From positions 134,223 through 198,222 of the forward strand of contig NZ_JAHRVA010000007.1 in the NCBI RefSeq assembly GCF_019100495.1: a stretch of 64,000 nt of DNA, in the 5' to 3' direction. A program made the translations under genes and the position numbers. The DNA is from Falsochrobactrum tianjinense (GTDB lineage Bacteria > Pseudomonadota > Alphaproteobacteria > Rhizobiales > Rhizobiaceae). Positions 30,124 to 38,794 of this stretch are shown in pieces. The notes under the pieces are model-generated. The model ran no database searches, was not told the origin of the DNA, and was given only the letters and a program-made list of their open reading frames with translations. The first letter of the stretch is position 1. Every line of letters starts with the position of its first letter.

Positions 30124-31620
30124 TTACTTCATCGTCGGGATGACGAACTCCGCACCGTCTTTAACACCAGACGGCCAGCGCGAGGTGACGGTCTTTGTCT
30201 TGGTGTAGAAACGGAACGCATCCGGCCCATGCTGGTTGAGATCGCCAAAACCGGAAGCTTTCCAGCCGCCGAACGTGTAATAGGCGATGGGAACTGGAAT
30301 CGGCACATTTACGCCGACCATGCCGACCTGTACGCGGCTTGCGAAATCGCGGGCCGCATCGCCGTCACGGGTGAAAATGGCCACGCCATTGCCATATTCG
30401 TGGTCGTTGGGCAAAGCGAGCGCTTCTTCATAGTTTTTGGCGCGCACGATCGAAAGAACGGGCCCGAAAATCTCTTCCTTGTAGATGCGCATATCCGGCG
30501 TCACATGGTCGAAAAGACAGCCGCCCATATAGAAGCCGTCCTCATAGCCCTGCATCTTGAAGCTACGGCCATCGACAACGAGTTTTGCACCTTCTTCCAC
30601 GCCAAGATTGACATAGTTGCGCACGCGCTCAAGCGCTTCCCTTGTCACCAGTGGGCCGTAATCAGCGGAATTGTCGGTCGAGGGGCCAATCTTCAGCGCC
30701 TCGACACGCGGAACGAGCTTTTCCATCAGGCGATTGGCGGTATCTTCGCCGACCGGCACCGCAACCGAAATCGCCATGCAGCGCTCACCTGCCGAACCGT
30801 AACCTGCACCAATCAGCGCATCCACGGTCTGGTCCATATCGGCATCAGGCATGATGAGAAGATGGTTTTTTGCGCCGCCGAAGCACTGCACGCGCTTGCC
30901 GTTCGAGCAGCCGCGACTATAGATATATTTCGCAATCGGCGTAGACCCGACAAAGCCGATAGCCTGCACATCGGGATCGTCGAGCAGCGCATCGACCGAT
31001 TCCTTGTCACCATTGACGACATTGAAAATACCTGCCGGAAGCCCTGCTTCAATGAACAGTTCGGCAAGACGCATCGGCACGCCCGGATCGCGTTCAGACG
31101 GCTTCAGGATGAAAGCATTGCCGCAGGCAATCGCTGGGCCTGCCTTCCACAGCGGGATCATGGCCGGGAAGTTGAATGGCGTGATACCGGCGACGACACC
31201 GAGCGGCTGGCGCATGGAATAGGTGTCGATGCCGGTTCCGGCATTATCGGTAAATTCACCCTTGAGCATATGCGGCGCGCCAAGGCTGACCTCAACCACC
31301 TCAAGGCCGCGCTGGATATCGCCCTTCGCATCGCCAAGGGTCTTGCCATGCTCGCGCGCCAGCAATTCGGCGAGGCTGTCATATTCAGCCTCGACCAGTT
31401 CGATGAATTTGCGCAGCACGCGCACGCGGCGCTGCGGGTTGGTGGCAGCCCATGCCGGCTGCGCAGCTTTGGCGTTTTCGACCACTGCGCGTACTTCTTC
31501 TTTGGTGGCCAGCGCCACCTTGGCCTGCACAGTGCCGTCGAGCGGCTGGAAGACGTCCGCCGTACGACCGCTCTGGCCTGCGACATGCTTGCCGCCGATA
31601 AAATGTCCAATATTACGCAT
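30124..31620 (-). CDS. mmsA: CoA-acylating methylmalonate-semialdehyde dehydrogenase
   Basis: A 498-residue aldehyde dehydrogenase that turns methylmalonate semialdehyde into propionyl-CoA in valine (and myo-inositol) breakdown. The MmsA-type N-terminus (NIGHFIGGKHVAG), the nucleotide-binding FVGSTPIAKYIY, and the catalytic cysteine in GERCMAIS are present. An AGGGAGGT ribosome site lies just upstream of the ATG. It is divergent from a LysR-type gene that probably controls it. Confidence 0.93.
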   Translation of the reverse strand: MRNIGHFIGGKHVAGQSGRTADVFQPLDGTVQAKVALATKEEVRAVVENAKAAQPAWAATNPQRRVRVLRKFIELVEAEYDSLAELLAREHGKTLGDAKGDIQRGLEVVEVSLGAPHMLKGEFTDNAGTGIDTYSMRQPLGVVAGITPFNFPAMIPLWKAGPAIACGNAFILKPSERDPGVPMRLAELFIEAGLPAGIFNVVNGDKESVDALLDDPDVQAIGFVGSTPIAKYIYSRGCSNGKRVQCFGGAKNHLLIMPDADMDQTVDALIGAGYGSAGERCMAISVAVPVGEDTANRLMEKLVPRVEALKIGPSTDNSADYGPLVTREALERVRNYVNLGVEEGAKLVVDGRSFKMQGYEDGFYMGGCLFDHVTPDMRIYKEEIFGPVLSIVRAKNYEEALALPNDHEYGNGVAIFTRDGDAARDFASRVQVGMVGVNVPIPVPIAYYTFGGWKASGFGDLNQHGPDAFRFYTKTKTVTSRWPSGVKDGAEFVIPTMK

Positions 31621-31683
31621 CGATAGACCTCCCTGAAAGTCGTGAAAGGGCAGGATGCCCCTATTCATGCTCCATCATCGCTC

Positions 31684-31701
31684 TGCAAAATATTGATTGC
31701 A
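31684..31701. promoter_or_regulatory. Inverted repeat in mmsA-LysR intergenic region
   Basis: TGCAA at 31684-31688 and TTGCA at 31697-31701 form a dyad with an eight-base AT-rich centre, midway between the two divergent starts. LysR-type regulators usually bind such interrupted dyads in the shared promoter region. It is a candidate operator only. Confidence 0.4.
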
Positions 31702-31757
31702 AGGCACTGAAAAGCGTATCCGTTGTGCGTTTTTTATAGTAAAGATGGGGCACGATC

Positions 31758-32657
31758 ATGCTGGGACAAAATGCCATGAACTGGGATGATATACGCATCT
31801 TTCTCGCTGTGGCGCGTTCCGGGCAGATTCTTGGCGCTGCGAAACGGCTCGGCCTTAATCACACCACGGTCGCCCGCCGCCTGACCGCGCTGGAAACCGC
31901 GCTGTCAACAACCCTTCTGACGCGCCGCACCAATGGCTCGACCCTGACGCAGGCGGGTGAGGAATTTCTGCTTGCTGCCGAGCGCATGGAAGCGGAAATG
32001 CTTGCTGCCCGCGCGCAGGTTGGCAATGCTGATATCGCCGTCTCGGGCACAGTGAGAATAGGAGCGCCGGATGGCTTCGGCGTCACCTTTCTTGCACCAC
32101 GGCTGGCGCGGCTCACGCAGCAATATCCCGATCTCACCATCCAACTCGTACCGGTGCCTCGCTCATTCTCGCTCTCACGCCGCGAGGCTGATATCGCGAT
32201 CACGGTCGAACGCCCCGAACAGGGGAGGCAGATCGCGCGCAGACTGGTGGATTACACGTTAGGTCTCTTTGCCCATCGCAGCTATCTCGAAGAACGCGGC
32301 ATGCCGCAAAGTGTGGAGGAACTAAGCACCCATCGCCTCATCGGCTATGTGGAAGATCTGGTCATCAATCCATCTCTCGCCTACGCGCCGGAAATCAGCC
32401 GCGATTGGAAACCGGATTTTGAAGTGTCCAGCGCTTTAGGCCAGGTGGAGGCGGTTCGCGCAGGCGCCGGTATAGGCATTCTTCATTCTTTCATTGCGCG
32501 CGCCGCTCCCGATCTCGTGCCGGTACTTCCCGATCGGTTTATCCGCCGGGCCTACTGGCTGACCTATCATGAATCCGCACGTACATTGCGCCGCGTAACA
32601 GCCGTTTCCACCCTCATTTCGGAACTGGTCGAGAACGAAAAATCGCTATTCGTTTGA
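31758..32657 (+). CDS. LysR-family transcriptional regulator
   Basis: A 299-residue LysR-type regulator. The N-terminal winged helix-turn-helix (about 7-66) contains FLAVARSGQILGAAKRLGLNHTTVARRLTALE, and the rest is a periplasmic-binding-protein-like sensor domain. A second ATG at codon 7 (MNWDDIRIF) fits the family consensus at least as well as the first. It lies divergent from mmsA, which suggests control of valine-degradation genes; the effector is unknown. Confidence 0.9.
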   Translation: MLGQNAMNWDDIRIFLAVARSGQILGAAKRLGLNHTTVARRLTALETALSTTLLTRRTNGSTLTQAGEEFLLAAERMEAEMLAARAQVGNADIAVSGTVRIGAPDGFGVTFLAPRLARLTQQYPDLTIQLVPVPRSFSLSRREADIAITVERPEQGRQIARRLVDYTLGLFAHRSYLEERGMPQSVEELSTHRLIGYVEDLVINPSLAYAPEISRDWKPDFEVSSALGQVEAVRAGAGIGILHSFIARAAPDLVPVLPDRFIRRAYWLTYHESARTLRRVTAVSTLISELVENEKSLFV

Positions 32658-32659
32658 GG

Positions 32660-33307
32660 TCAGTTTTTGACGCGCGCATAGACAATCATGACGCCTACCA
32701 TGGTCGCGGCGGGTACGAACAGCGCACCGAGCCCGATCAGGAAATGGCAGACGCCCCCGAATATCGCACCCAGCATCAACGAGGACCAAACGGCCAGATG
32801 CTGCACCCATCGCCATTTGGGTGTTTCCCCGCGCAACGAACAGGCGAGATCCGCCGCCGCGTTAAACAACGTGCCCGTGACGTAAGTAACACCCAGTCGC
32901 GCCGAACCGATTGGCTGCACCGCTGCGTTCTGCGCACCCATGGCCGCTGCGAGAAGCAGAGCCGGCTGGATCAGAAGCGCGCCTTCCCAGCCCAATATGC
33001 CGACGAGAAGCAGCATCGCGACGACACTCGCCATGACAAGCAGGCTACCTCGGCGGCCATAGGCGCGGACGACAAGGGTTCCCGTGAATGCGCCGGTAAA
33101 AAACAGGGCGATCAATGCGGCTGGAAACCAGATGATAACACGCCCCAGCACACCAGGCTGTCCGGCGAAACCGATGCCAAGTTGCGTGGTATTGCCGCTC
33201 ATGAAGGAAGCAAAAAAGCCGCCCAGTTGCATAAAGGCAATCGCATCGACAAAGCCCGCCGATGCGGTCAGCACCAGACCAAGCGCCAGTTTGGAATTGG
33301 GTGTCAT
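32660..33307 (-). CDS. DUF1275 / YoaK-family membrane protein
   Basis: A 215-residue integral membrane protein with about six hydrophobic spans. Family features include the N-terminal VLTASAGFVDAIAFMQLGGFFASFMSGNT and a later GAQNAAV stretch. The function of the family is unknown. It converges on the LysR gene with only two bases between stop codons. Confidence 0.88.
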   Translation of the reverse strand: MTPNSKLALGLVLTASAGFVDAIAFMQLGGFFASFMSGNTTQLGIGFAGQPGVLGRVIIWFPAALIALFFTGAFTGTLVVRAYGRRGSLLVMASVVAMLLLVGILGWEGALLIQPALLLAAAMGAQNAAVQPIGSARLGVTYVTGTLFNAAADLACSLRGETPKWRWVQHLAVWSSLMLGAIFGGVCHFLIGLGALFVPAATMVGVMIVYARVKN

Positions 33308-33320
33308 GGTTCTTTTTCAG

Positions 33321-33349
33321 AAAGAAACCCGGCAAGCTTCCGCCGGGTC
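33321..33349 (-). terminator. Terminator after the GlsB/YeaQ-like gene
   Basis: Stem ACCCGGC / GCCGGGT with an eight-base loop, followed on the minus strand by TTTCTTTC, 23 bases after the stop codon of the small membrane-protein gene. Confidence 0.72.
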
Positions 33350-33371
33350 TGCTAATTATGTCGTAAGCCGC

Positions 33372-33626
33372 TCAGACGCGTTTGACGATACGCAGAATGA
33401 GCAACAATATGGCCGCGCCGATAAAGGCATTGATGATTGAGGCGATCACACCGCCCCCGATGGCAAAACCAAGGCGCGGCAGGAGCCAGCCTGCGAAAAA
33501 TGCACCAATCACGCCAACGATGATATTGCCGATCAGGCCGAAGCCCCCGCCCTGCACGACTTTACCGGCCAGCCAGCCGGCGATGAGACCTACAAAAAGG
33601 AATACAAGAAGACTTCCAATATCCAT
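33372..33626 (-). CDS. GlsB/YeaQ/YmgE-family small membrane protein
   Basis: An 84-residue hydrophobic protein with three membrane spans and the family pattern FVGLIAGWLAGKVVQGGGFG ... NIIVGVIGAFFAGWLL. The family is often called transglycosylase-associated but has no shown enzymatic role and is commonly stress-induced. The second of two close ATGs (33626) has the better spacing, about seven bases, from the AGGGAG site. Confidence 0.88.
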   Translation of the reverse strand: MDIGSLLVFLFVGLIAGWLAGKVVQGGGFGLIGNIIVGVIGAFFAGWLLPRLGFAIGGGVIASIINAFIGAAILLLILRIVKRV

Positions 33627-33749
33627 GCGCATTCTCCCTCTCAAAATGCGTCGAGCGACGCAGCGCTGCATGCCGGAGTTGACAACAAGTTCCGCTCACG
33701 CACAAGAGGGAGAAGCTAATCGGTCGGCGAAATAGTGGTGCAATACGGA

Positions 33750-34274
33750 TTAAGGGGCGAGATGCCGGAATGCAGCGACGACTTCTTCATAGACCTTGCG
33801 CTTGAAGGGGACGATCAGATCTGGCAACTGGACCATCGACTTCCATTCCCACATGTCGAATTCGGCTGTATGCCCGCCGGGCGGGGGATTGATTGCGATT
33901 TCGCTTTCATCGCCTTCAAATCGATAAGCGAACCATTTCTGCGTCTGCCCGCGAAATTTGCCCTTGAGCGCCCGCCCGACCAGATGCGGCGGCAATTCGT
34001 AATTGATCCAGTCCGTTGCTTCTTCAAGCAAGGAGACGGATTTCATGCCGGTTTCTTCATATAACTCGCGCAACGCCGCTTCTTCCGGCCCTTCGCCCTC
34101 GTCGATGCCGCCCTGCGGCATCTGCCAGAGCTGTGTCGCCCCGTCGAGTTCATCGCCCGGAATGAGGATCCGTCGCCCGGCCCAGACCAGCCCGGCCCCA
34201 TTGAGCACCATCAGCCCCACACAGGGACGATAGGGTAGGCTTTCAGGATCGACAGGCCCCTTCTGCTTCGACAT
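33750..34274 (-). CDS. rppH: RNA pyrophosphohydrolase RppH (Nudix)
   Basis: A 174-residue Nudix hydrolase that removes pyrophosphate from the 5' end of mRNAs to start decay; relatives in Bartonella and Brucella are called invasion protein IalA. The Nudix box [23 protein letters not shown] fits the consensus. The N-terminal [14 protein letters not shown] and QMPQGG segments mark the RppH branch. Start at MSKQKGPVD. Last gene of the long ctpA-side cluster, but separated from ctpA by a terminator. Confidence 0.93.
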   Translation of the reverse strand: MSKQKGPVDPESLPYRPCVGLMVLNGAGLVWAGRRILIPGDELDGATQLWQMPQGGIDEGEGPEEAALRELYEETGMKSVSLLEEATDWINYELPPHLVGRALKGKFRGQTQKWFAYRFEGDESEIAINPPPGGHTAEFDMWEWKSMVQLPDLIVPFKRKVYEEVVAAFRHLAP

Positions 34275-34310
34275 TCTGTTCTCCGTAATTGCTGTCAATC
34301 GCGTTTTCAC

Positions 34311-34346
34311 GCAAAAGCGCGGAAGCGATGGCTCCCGCGCTTTTGC
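34311..34346 (-). terminator. Terminator between ctpA and rppH
   Basis: Twelve-base stem GCAAAAGCGCGG / CCGCGCTTTTGC with a twelve-base loop, 24 bases after the ctpA stop codon on the minus strand. The T-run lies inside the stem rather than after it, so efficiency is uncertain. Confidence 0.6.
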
Positions 34347-34370
34347 ATTTCATTCATTCTCATGAATCAT

Positions 34371-35699
34371 TCAGTTCAGAACGCCCTTCTTGGGGTCGGG
34401 CGGGAATGCGGCATTGGCCACTTCACCGCGCAGGAGCTTCAAGGCTTCATTAAGCTGGATATCATCCTTCGCCTCGGCAGGAACATAGGCGGCGGAACCC
34501 GACCCTTCGTCATCCTCGGCATTGCCCTTGATATGACCCTTGAGCTCGGATTCACCCCGGACGACGTCCTCGCCGCGCAATTCAGGCGGCAGCGGCTGCT
34601 CGACCTTGATGTCCGGCGTGATGCCCTTGCCCTGAATGGACGTACCCGACGGCGTGTAATAAAGCGCCGTGGTCAGGCGCAGCGAGCCATTTTCGCCCAT
34701 CGGTATAATCGTCTGTACCGATCCCTTGCCAAACGACCGCGTGCCAAGCACGGTCGCGCGGCGATGATCCTGAAGCGCACCAGCAACGATTTCCGATGCG
34801 CTGGCCGAACCGCCATTGACGAGAACAATCACCGGCTTGCCGTCGGCAAGGTCGCCCTTGCGGGCATCAAAGCGCGTTACATCCTGCGGATCGCGACCAC
34901 GGGTAGAGACGATTTCGCCTTTATCAAGGAAGGCATCGGACACGGCCACCGCCTGATCGAGAAGTCCGCCCGGATTAAGGCGCAGATCCAGAACATAGCC
35001 CTTCAGCTTGTCCGCAGGCACCTTGTCCTGAACGTCCTTGATGGCCTTCTTGAGGTCTTCCGCCGTCTGTTCTGTAAAGGAGATCACGCGCAGGTAACCC
35101 ACATTGTTTTCGACGCGGTAGCGCACGGCCCTGACCTTGATGATGGCGCGCTCGATAGAAAGCGTTATCGGCTTGTCTGCACCCTGACGGACGATGGTCA
35201 ATTCGATTGCCGAGCCAACTTCGCCGCGCATCTTATCCACCGCATCGGTCAGGCTGAGGCCACGCACTTCCTGACCGTCGATCTTGGTGATCAGGTCGCC
35301 CGCCAGTACGCCCGCCTTGGAAGCAGGCGTATCGTCGATCGGCGCAATGACCTTCACAAGATCATTTTCCATCGTCACTTCGATACCAAGGCCGCCAAAC
35401 TCGCCCTTGGTCTGCACGCGCATATCCTGCGCGGCTTCGGGGTTGAGATAGGAAGAGTGCGGATCAAGCGAGGTCAACATGCCGTTGATCGCGCTTTCGA
35501 TCAGCTTCTTGTCGTCGGGCGGCGTCACATATTGCGCGCGCACCCGCTCGAAAACATCGCCGAACAGCGCCAGTTCCTTGTAGACATCCCCGTCTTTGCC
35601 CGCGGCAAAAGCGGAAGAAGTCGGCGCACCCTGGACCATCACCATAGCAGACGCCCCCAGAAGGGCTCCGGCGAAAAGCAGCGACAGTTTACGTATCAT
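34371..35699 (-). CDS. ctpA: Carboxyl-terminal processing protease CtpA (S41)
   Basis: A 442-residue periplasmic serine protease. A signal sequence (about 1-30) precedes the N-terminal cap, then a PDZ domain (about 95-175; GGLGIEVTMENDLVKV, GVLAGDLITKIDG) and the S41 catalytic domain. The serine lies in NGGSASASEIVAGAL and the lysine in TRSFGKGSVQ. In Brucella CtpA has been linked to envelope integrity. The start at MIRKLSLLF lies inside the 3' end of the envC-like gene (11-base overlap). Confidence 0.94.
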   Translation of the reverse strand: MIRKLSLLFAGALLGASAMVMVQGAPTSSAFAAGKDGDVYKELALFGDVFERVRAQYVTPPDDKKLIESAINGMLTSLDPHSSYLNPEAAQDMRVQTKGEFGGLGIEVTMENDLVKVIAPIDDTPASKAGVLAGDLITKIDGQEVRGLSLTDAVDKMRGEVGSAIELTIVRQGADKPITLSIERAIIKVRAVRYRVENNVGYLRVISFTEQTAEDLKKAIKDVQDKVPADKLKGYVLDLRLNPGGLLDQAVAVSDAFLDKGEIVSTRGRDPQDVTRFDARKGDLADGKPVIVLVNGGSASASEIVAGALQDHRRATVLGTRSFGKGSVQTIIPMGENGSLRLTTALYYTPSGTSIQGKGITPDIKVEQPLPPELRGEDVVRGESELKGHIKGNAEDDEGSGSAAYVPAEAKDDIQLNEALKLLRGEVANAAFPPDPKKGVLN

Positions 35700-37023
35700 T
35701 TTGTGCCTTTCCAGAAAGCCGTTTCGTCCACCAAGGGGCCGGATCAACGGGTTTTCCATCCTTTCGAAATTCAATGTAGAGCAACGGCGCCCCATTGCCC
35801 ACCTCTATCGGTGCAACACTTGCAAGAAGTTTTTCTCCCATTGCGCCGACAGGCTCACCCGCCAATACGAACTGGCCTTGCGCCACATCGATTCGGCCCA
35901 TGCCAGCCATCACGATATGATATCCGCCGCCAGCATCCAGGATCAAGAGCTGCCCATACGATCTGAATGCGCCTGCATATAATACAACGCCATCGGAAGG
36001 TGACGTAATCGTGGCGATGGGCAAGGTTTCAACAATCTGCCCCATCATATGGCCGCCCACGCCGTCCTTTTCACCGAAATGACGAAGCGTCTTGCCGGCC
36101 GCAGGCAGTGCGAGCCGCCCGCGCAGAGATGCAAAATCAATCTGCGCATGCAGGCGATTTTCGTCAGGCGTGGTTTCTCCCGCTCTTTCGCGCGCTTTCG
36201 CCAGCCGCTCTGCTTCCGCCTGCCGCGCAGCATCGGCAGCATCGCGCACGCTCGCCATTTGCTGATCAAGCGTATCGATCAGTTCCTTGAGGCTGCCAGC
36301 CTTCGCCGCCAGTTCTTCCGAACGCTTGCGCTGGGCGGCAATTTCCTGCTCCGATTGCGCCTGCAATTTCTTCTTCTCTTCAAGCAGAAGGGATTGGCGC
36401 TTCTGCTCCTCGGCCTGCGCGCTGCGCGTTTCTCCGAGCTTTTGCTGTTCCTGCGTGATCGACGCAGTGATACGCTGCATATCCTGCAAGTCGCCGGTCA
36501 ACTCCTCCACCTGCTCGCGCATTTCCGGCACGACTGCGCCCAGAAGAACCGCGCTGCGCACAGAGGCCAGCGCATCGTCGGGCCGCACCAGAATGGCAGG
36601 CGGCGGGTTCAGCCCCATGCGCTGCAATGCCGCCAGCACTTCCGCCAGCACGCCGCGGCGCGCGCGCAAGGAACCACGAATACCTTCTTCCTGCTCATGC
36701 AGAGAGACCAGCCTGTCGGCAATATCGGCAATATCCTGCTGCAATTTCTTGTCCGTCTTGGCGGACTGGATAAGCGCTGCGGTAATGGTCGCCTGATCCT
36801 TCTTGAGTGCCGAAACTTCACCTTCAAGCTGTTTCAGCTTATCGCCGGTTACGGTCAATTCACTGTTGAGTTTTTCAAATTCGCTCGCCGCCTGATCGCG
36901 CTGCACTTGCAGCCCGTCCTCGGCCAGTCCCGCCCCGGCTGTTACAAAAAGACCAGCCGCGACAAGGCTCGCCCGCAACAAGGCGGACAACAGGAACTTC
37001 TTGTGGGGGCGAACAGAATTCAT
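35689..37023 (-). CDS. EnvC-like murein hydrolase activator with degenerate M23 domain
   Basis: A 444-residue secreted protein. A signal peptide (cut near GLAED) is followed by a long coiled coil (about 40-270) and a C-terminal LytM/M23 domain (about 310-435). The zinc ligands of active M23 peptidases are not in place: the HxxxD position reads GHMMGQ and the final HxH position reads LLYIEF. This fits EnvC, which activates amidases at the division site without being a hydrolase itself. It lies between rlmH and ctpA, and its end overlaps the start of ctpA. Confidence 0.88.
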   Translation of the reverse strand: MNSVRPHKKFLLSALLRASLVAAGLFVTAGAGLAEDGLQVQRDQAASEFEKLNSELTVTGDKLKQLEGEVSALKKDQATITAALIQSAKTDKKLQQDIADIADRLVSLHEQEEGIRGSLRARRGVLAEVLAALQRMGLNPPPAILVRPDDALASVRSAVLLGAVVPEMREQVEELTGDLQDMQRITASITQEQQKLGETRSAQAEEQKRQSLLLEEKKKLQAQSEQEIAAQRKRSEELAAKAGSLKELIDTLDQQMASVRDAADAARQAEAERLAKARERAGETTPDENRLHAQIDFASLRGRLALPAAGKTLRHFGEKDGVGGHMMGQIVETLPIATITSPSDGVVLYAGAFRSYGQLLILDAGGGYHIVMAGMGRIDVAQGQFVLAGEPVGAMGEKLLASVAPIEVGNGAPLLYIEFRKDGKPVDPAPWWTKRLSGKAQNDT

Positions 37024-37093
37024 GGCGCGCTATATCAATGATGAAGGGCCAAAACTAGCGGCATATCGTTAAGGATCTGTTAGCCATGATCGA

Positions 37094-37576
37094 TCAGGAG
37101 CGATGATAGGGGTGTCCCGCCAGAATGGTCGCAGCCCGATAAAGCTGTTCTGCAATGAGAATACGGACAATCTGGTGCGGCCACGTCAACGCACCCAGCG
37201 CCAGAACGAGATCGGCGCGCGTGCGCAACCCCGGGTCATGACCGTCCGGGCCGCCAATAGCGACGATCAGCTGCCGTTTGCCCTCATCGCGCATATGCCC
37301 GATACGTTCGGCAAAAGCTTCCGAACCAAGTGCCTTGCCGCGCTCATCCAGCAAGATCAGCGCAGCACCATTATCCAAAGCCTCATGAATGCGCTGCGCT
37401 TCTTCGCTTTTACGCAAATCTGCCGTCTGGCCGCGGCTTTCCGGAATTTCGTTTACTCCGGAAAATTCAAGCCCCAGAGGGGGACCCGCCTTGGAAAACC
37501 GGTCAAAATAACGCTCGACCAGTTCCCGTTCGGGGCCGGCCTTCATCCGGCCCACGGCAAAAACGCTCACACGCAT
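37094..37576 (-). CDS. rlmH: 23S rRNA m3-pseudouridine-1915 methyltransferase RlmH
   Basis: A 160-residue SPOUT methyltransferase. ILLDERGKALGSEAFAERIG, FAIGGPDGH-like VAIGGPDGHDPGLR and the C-terminal LTWPHQIVRILIAEQLYRA with the final GHPYHR are hallmarks. It modifies the A-site region of assembled 70S ribosomes. It follows rsfS, the usual neighbour, after 24 bases. Confidence 0.95.
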   Translation of the reverse strand: MRVSVFAVGRMKAGPERELVERYFDRFSKAGPPLGLEFSGVNEIPESRGQTADLRKSEEAQRIHEALDNGAALILLDERGKALGSEAFAERIGHMRDEGKRQLIVAIGGPDGHDPGLRTRADLVLALGALTWPHQIVRILIAEQLYRAATILAGHPYHRS

Positions 37577-37600
37577 GGCGCCCTCACTGGGAAAGGGCGG

Positions 37601-37972
37601 TCAATGAACGGTTCCCGCTGCGCGCGGCATTTCGGAACCATCATCCAGCCAGATTTTTTCCAGATTGTAGAAATCACGGATTTCCGGGCGGAAGATATGA
37701 ACAATAATATCGCCCGTATCAATGAGAACCCAATCGCCGCTCTCAAGACCTTCTACCCGAATGTCCTTGCAGCCCATGTCGCGCAGCGCCTGCAAGAGGT
37801 GATCTGCGACAGAGGTGACATGACGATGGGACCGGCCCGACGCGACGATCATATAATCGCCGATCGAAGATCTTTTGCGAATGTCGATGGGGATGATGGA
37901 TTCCGCCTTGGAGTTTTCGAGACTGGCCAAGGCCGCGTCGAAGGTCTGGGACACGAAAGCAGTTTCGTTCAT
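37601..37972 (-). CDS. rsfS: Ribosome silencing factor RsfS
   Basis: A 123-residue RsfS/Iojap protein that binds L14 and blocks subunit joining under starvation. Motifs KAESIIPIDIRKRSSIGDYMIV, SGRSHRHVTSVADHL and GDWVLIDTGDIIVHIF are conserved. It is followed by rlmH and preceded, after 160 bases containing a hairpin, by nadD. Confidence 0.94.
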   Translation of the reverse strand: MNETAFVSQTFDAALASLENSKAESIIPIDIRKRSSIGDYMIVASGRSHRHVTSVADHLLQALRDMGCKDIRVEGLESGDWVLIDTGDIIVHIFRPEIRDFYNLEKIWLDDGSEMPRAAGTVH

Positions 37973-38052
37973 CCCGACCGTTGAAGGCGCGTGGTGAGCC
38001 TTCTTCTCAAGTGCTGTTCTCAGTGTATTTCCTTTCTAACAAGAACAACCAA

Positions 38053-38076
38053 GTGCGGCAGTTGTAAGCACCGCAC
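38053..38076 (-). terminator. Hairpin between nadD and rsfS
   Basis: Six-base stem GTGCGG / CCGCAC with a twelve-base loop, followed on the minus strand by the T-rich run TTGGTTGTTCTTGTT. It may terminate nadD transcripts or act as an attenuator before rsfS. Confidence 0.45.
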
Positions 38077-38134
38077 ATCCTAAGATAGGCAGAGTCCCTG
38101 TTTTCTTTCAAGGGTGGAGGCCGATTATGGCCGT

Positions 38135-38794
38135 TCACTTTTTCAGTTTTCCCTTACGCAGCGCACTGGAAGACAGCAAGGAACGCGGACCATGGATGAA
38201 AGTCCATGCCGGAGGTGTCCGCCTTGCCAGCATGGGTGCATAGCGCTCGTCGAGACGGCTGTCGGAAAATGTCTGCGCCATGCGCGACGAAAGATAGGCG
38301 AGTGTCGATCCCGGACGATCAATCACTGCAATCGGAAAATTCCTGGCGATTTCGCGCCAGCGCTGCCAGTGATGGAAAGATGCGAGGTTGTCCGCGCCCA
38401 TCACCCAGACAAAATGCACGCCAGGATTGGCTTCGCGGATCAGCGCCAGCGTATCCGCCGTGTAGCGGACGTTAAAGGCAGCTTCCAGCGCCGTCACCTT
38501 GATGCGTGGATCGAGCGCAACGTCCTCGCTTTGTTTGAGCCGGTCGGCAAGCGGAGCAAGCTCGCGATGATCTTTCAGCGGATTGCCCGGCGTTACCATC
38601 CACCAGAGCTGATCGAGCTTAAGCCGCCGTAACGCAATTTCCGCTACCAGCGCATGACCGCCATGCGGCGGATTGAACGAGCCGCCGAAAAGCCCCACCG
38701 CCATACCCTTCTCGACATGCGGCATACGCAGATAATGCGCATCAACGCCCGGATAGCTCGCCTTCAATGCTGGAAGCCCAAAGCCGAAACGCAT
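38135..38794 (-). CDS. nadD: Nicotinate-nucleotide adenylyltransferase NadD
   Basis: A 219-residue enzyme that forms deamido-NAD from nicotinate mononucleotide and ATP. The nucleotidyl-transferase motif GLFGGSFNPPHGGH lies near residue 33, with WWMVTPGNPLK and a C-terminal SSSALR motif. The ATG overlaps the proA stop in TAATG, showing translational coupling. The frame is open far upstream but that part is the shadow of proA. Confidence 0.94.
   Translation of the reverse strand: MRFGFGLPALKASYPGVDAHYLRMPHVEKGMAVGLFGGSFNPPHGGHALVAEIALRRLKLDQLWWMVTPGNPLKDHRELAPLADRLKQSEDVALDPRIKVTALEAAFNVRYTADTLALIREANPGVHFVWVMGADNLASFHHWQRWREIARNFPIAVIDRPGSTLAYLSSRMAQTFSDSRLDERYAPMLARRTPPAWTFIHGPRSLLSSSALRKGKLKK

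Noticed and set aside
29938-31626. Plus-strand open frame of 562 codons
   Set aside because: Antisense to mmsA, whose catalytic motifs are intact; composition typical of a shadow frame.
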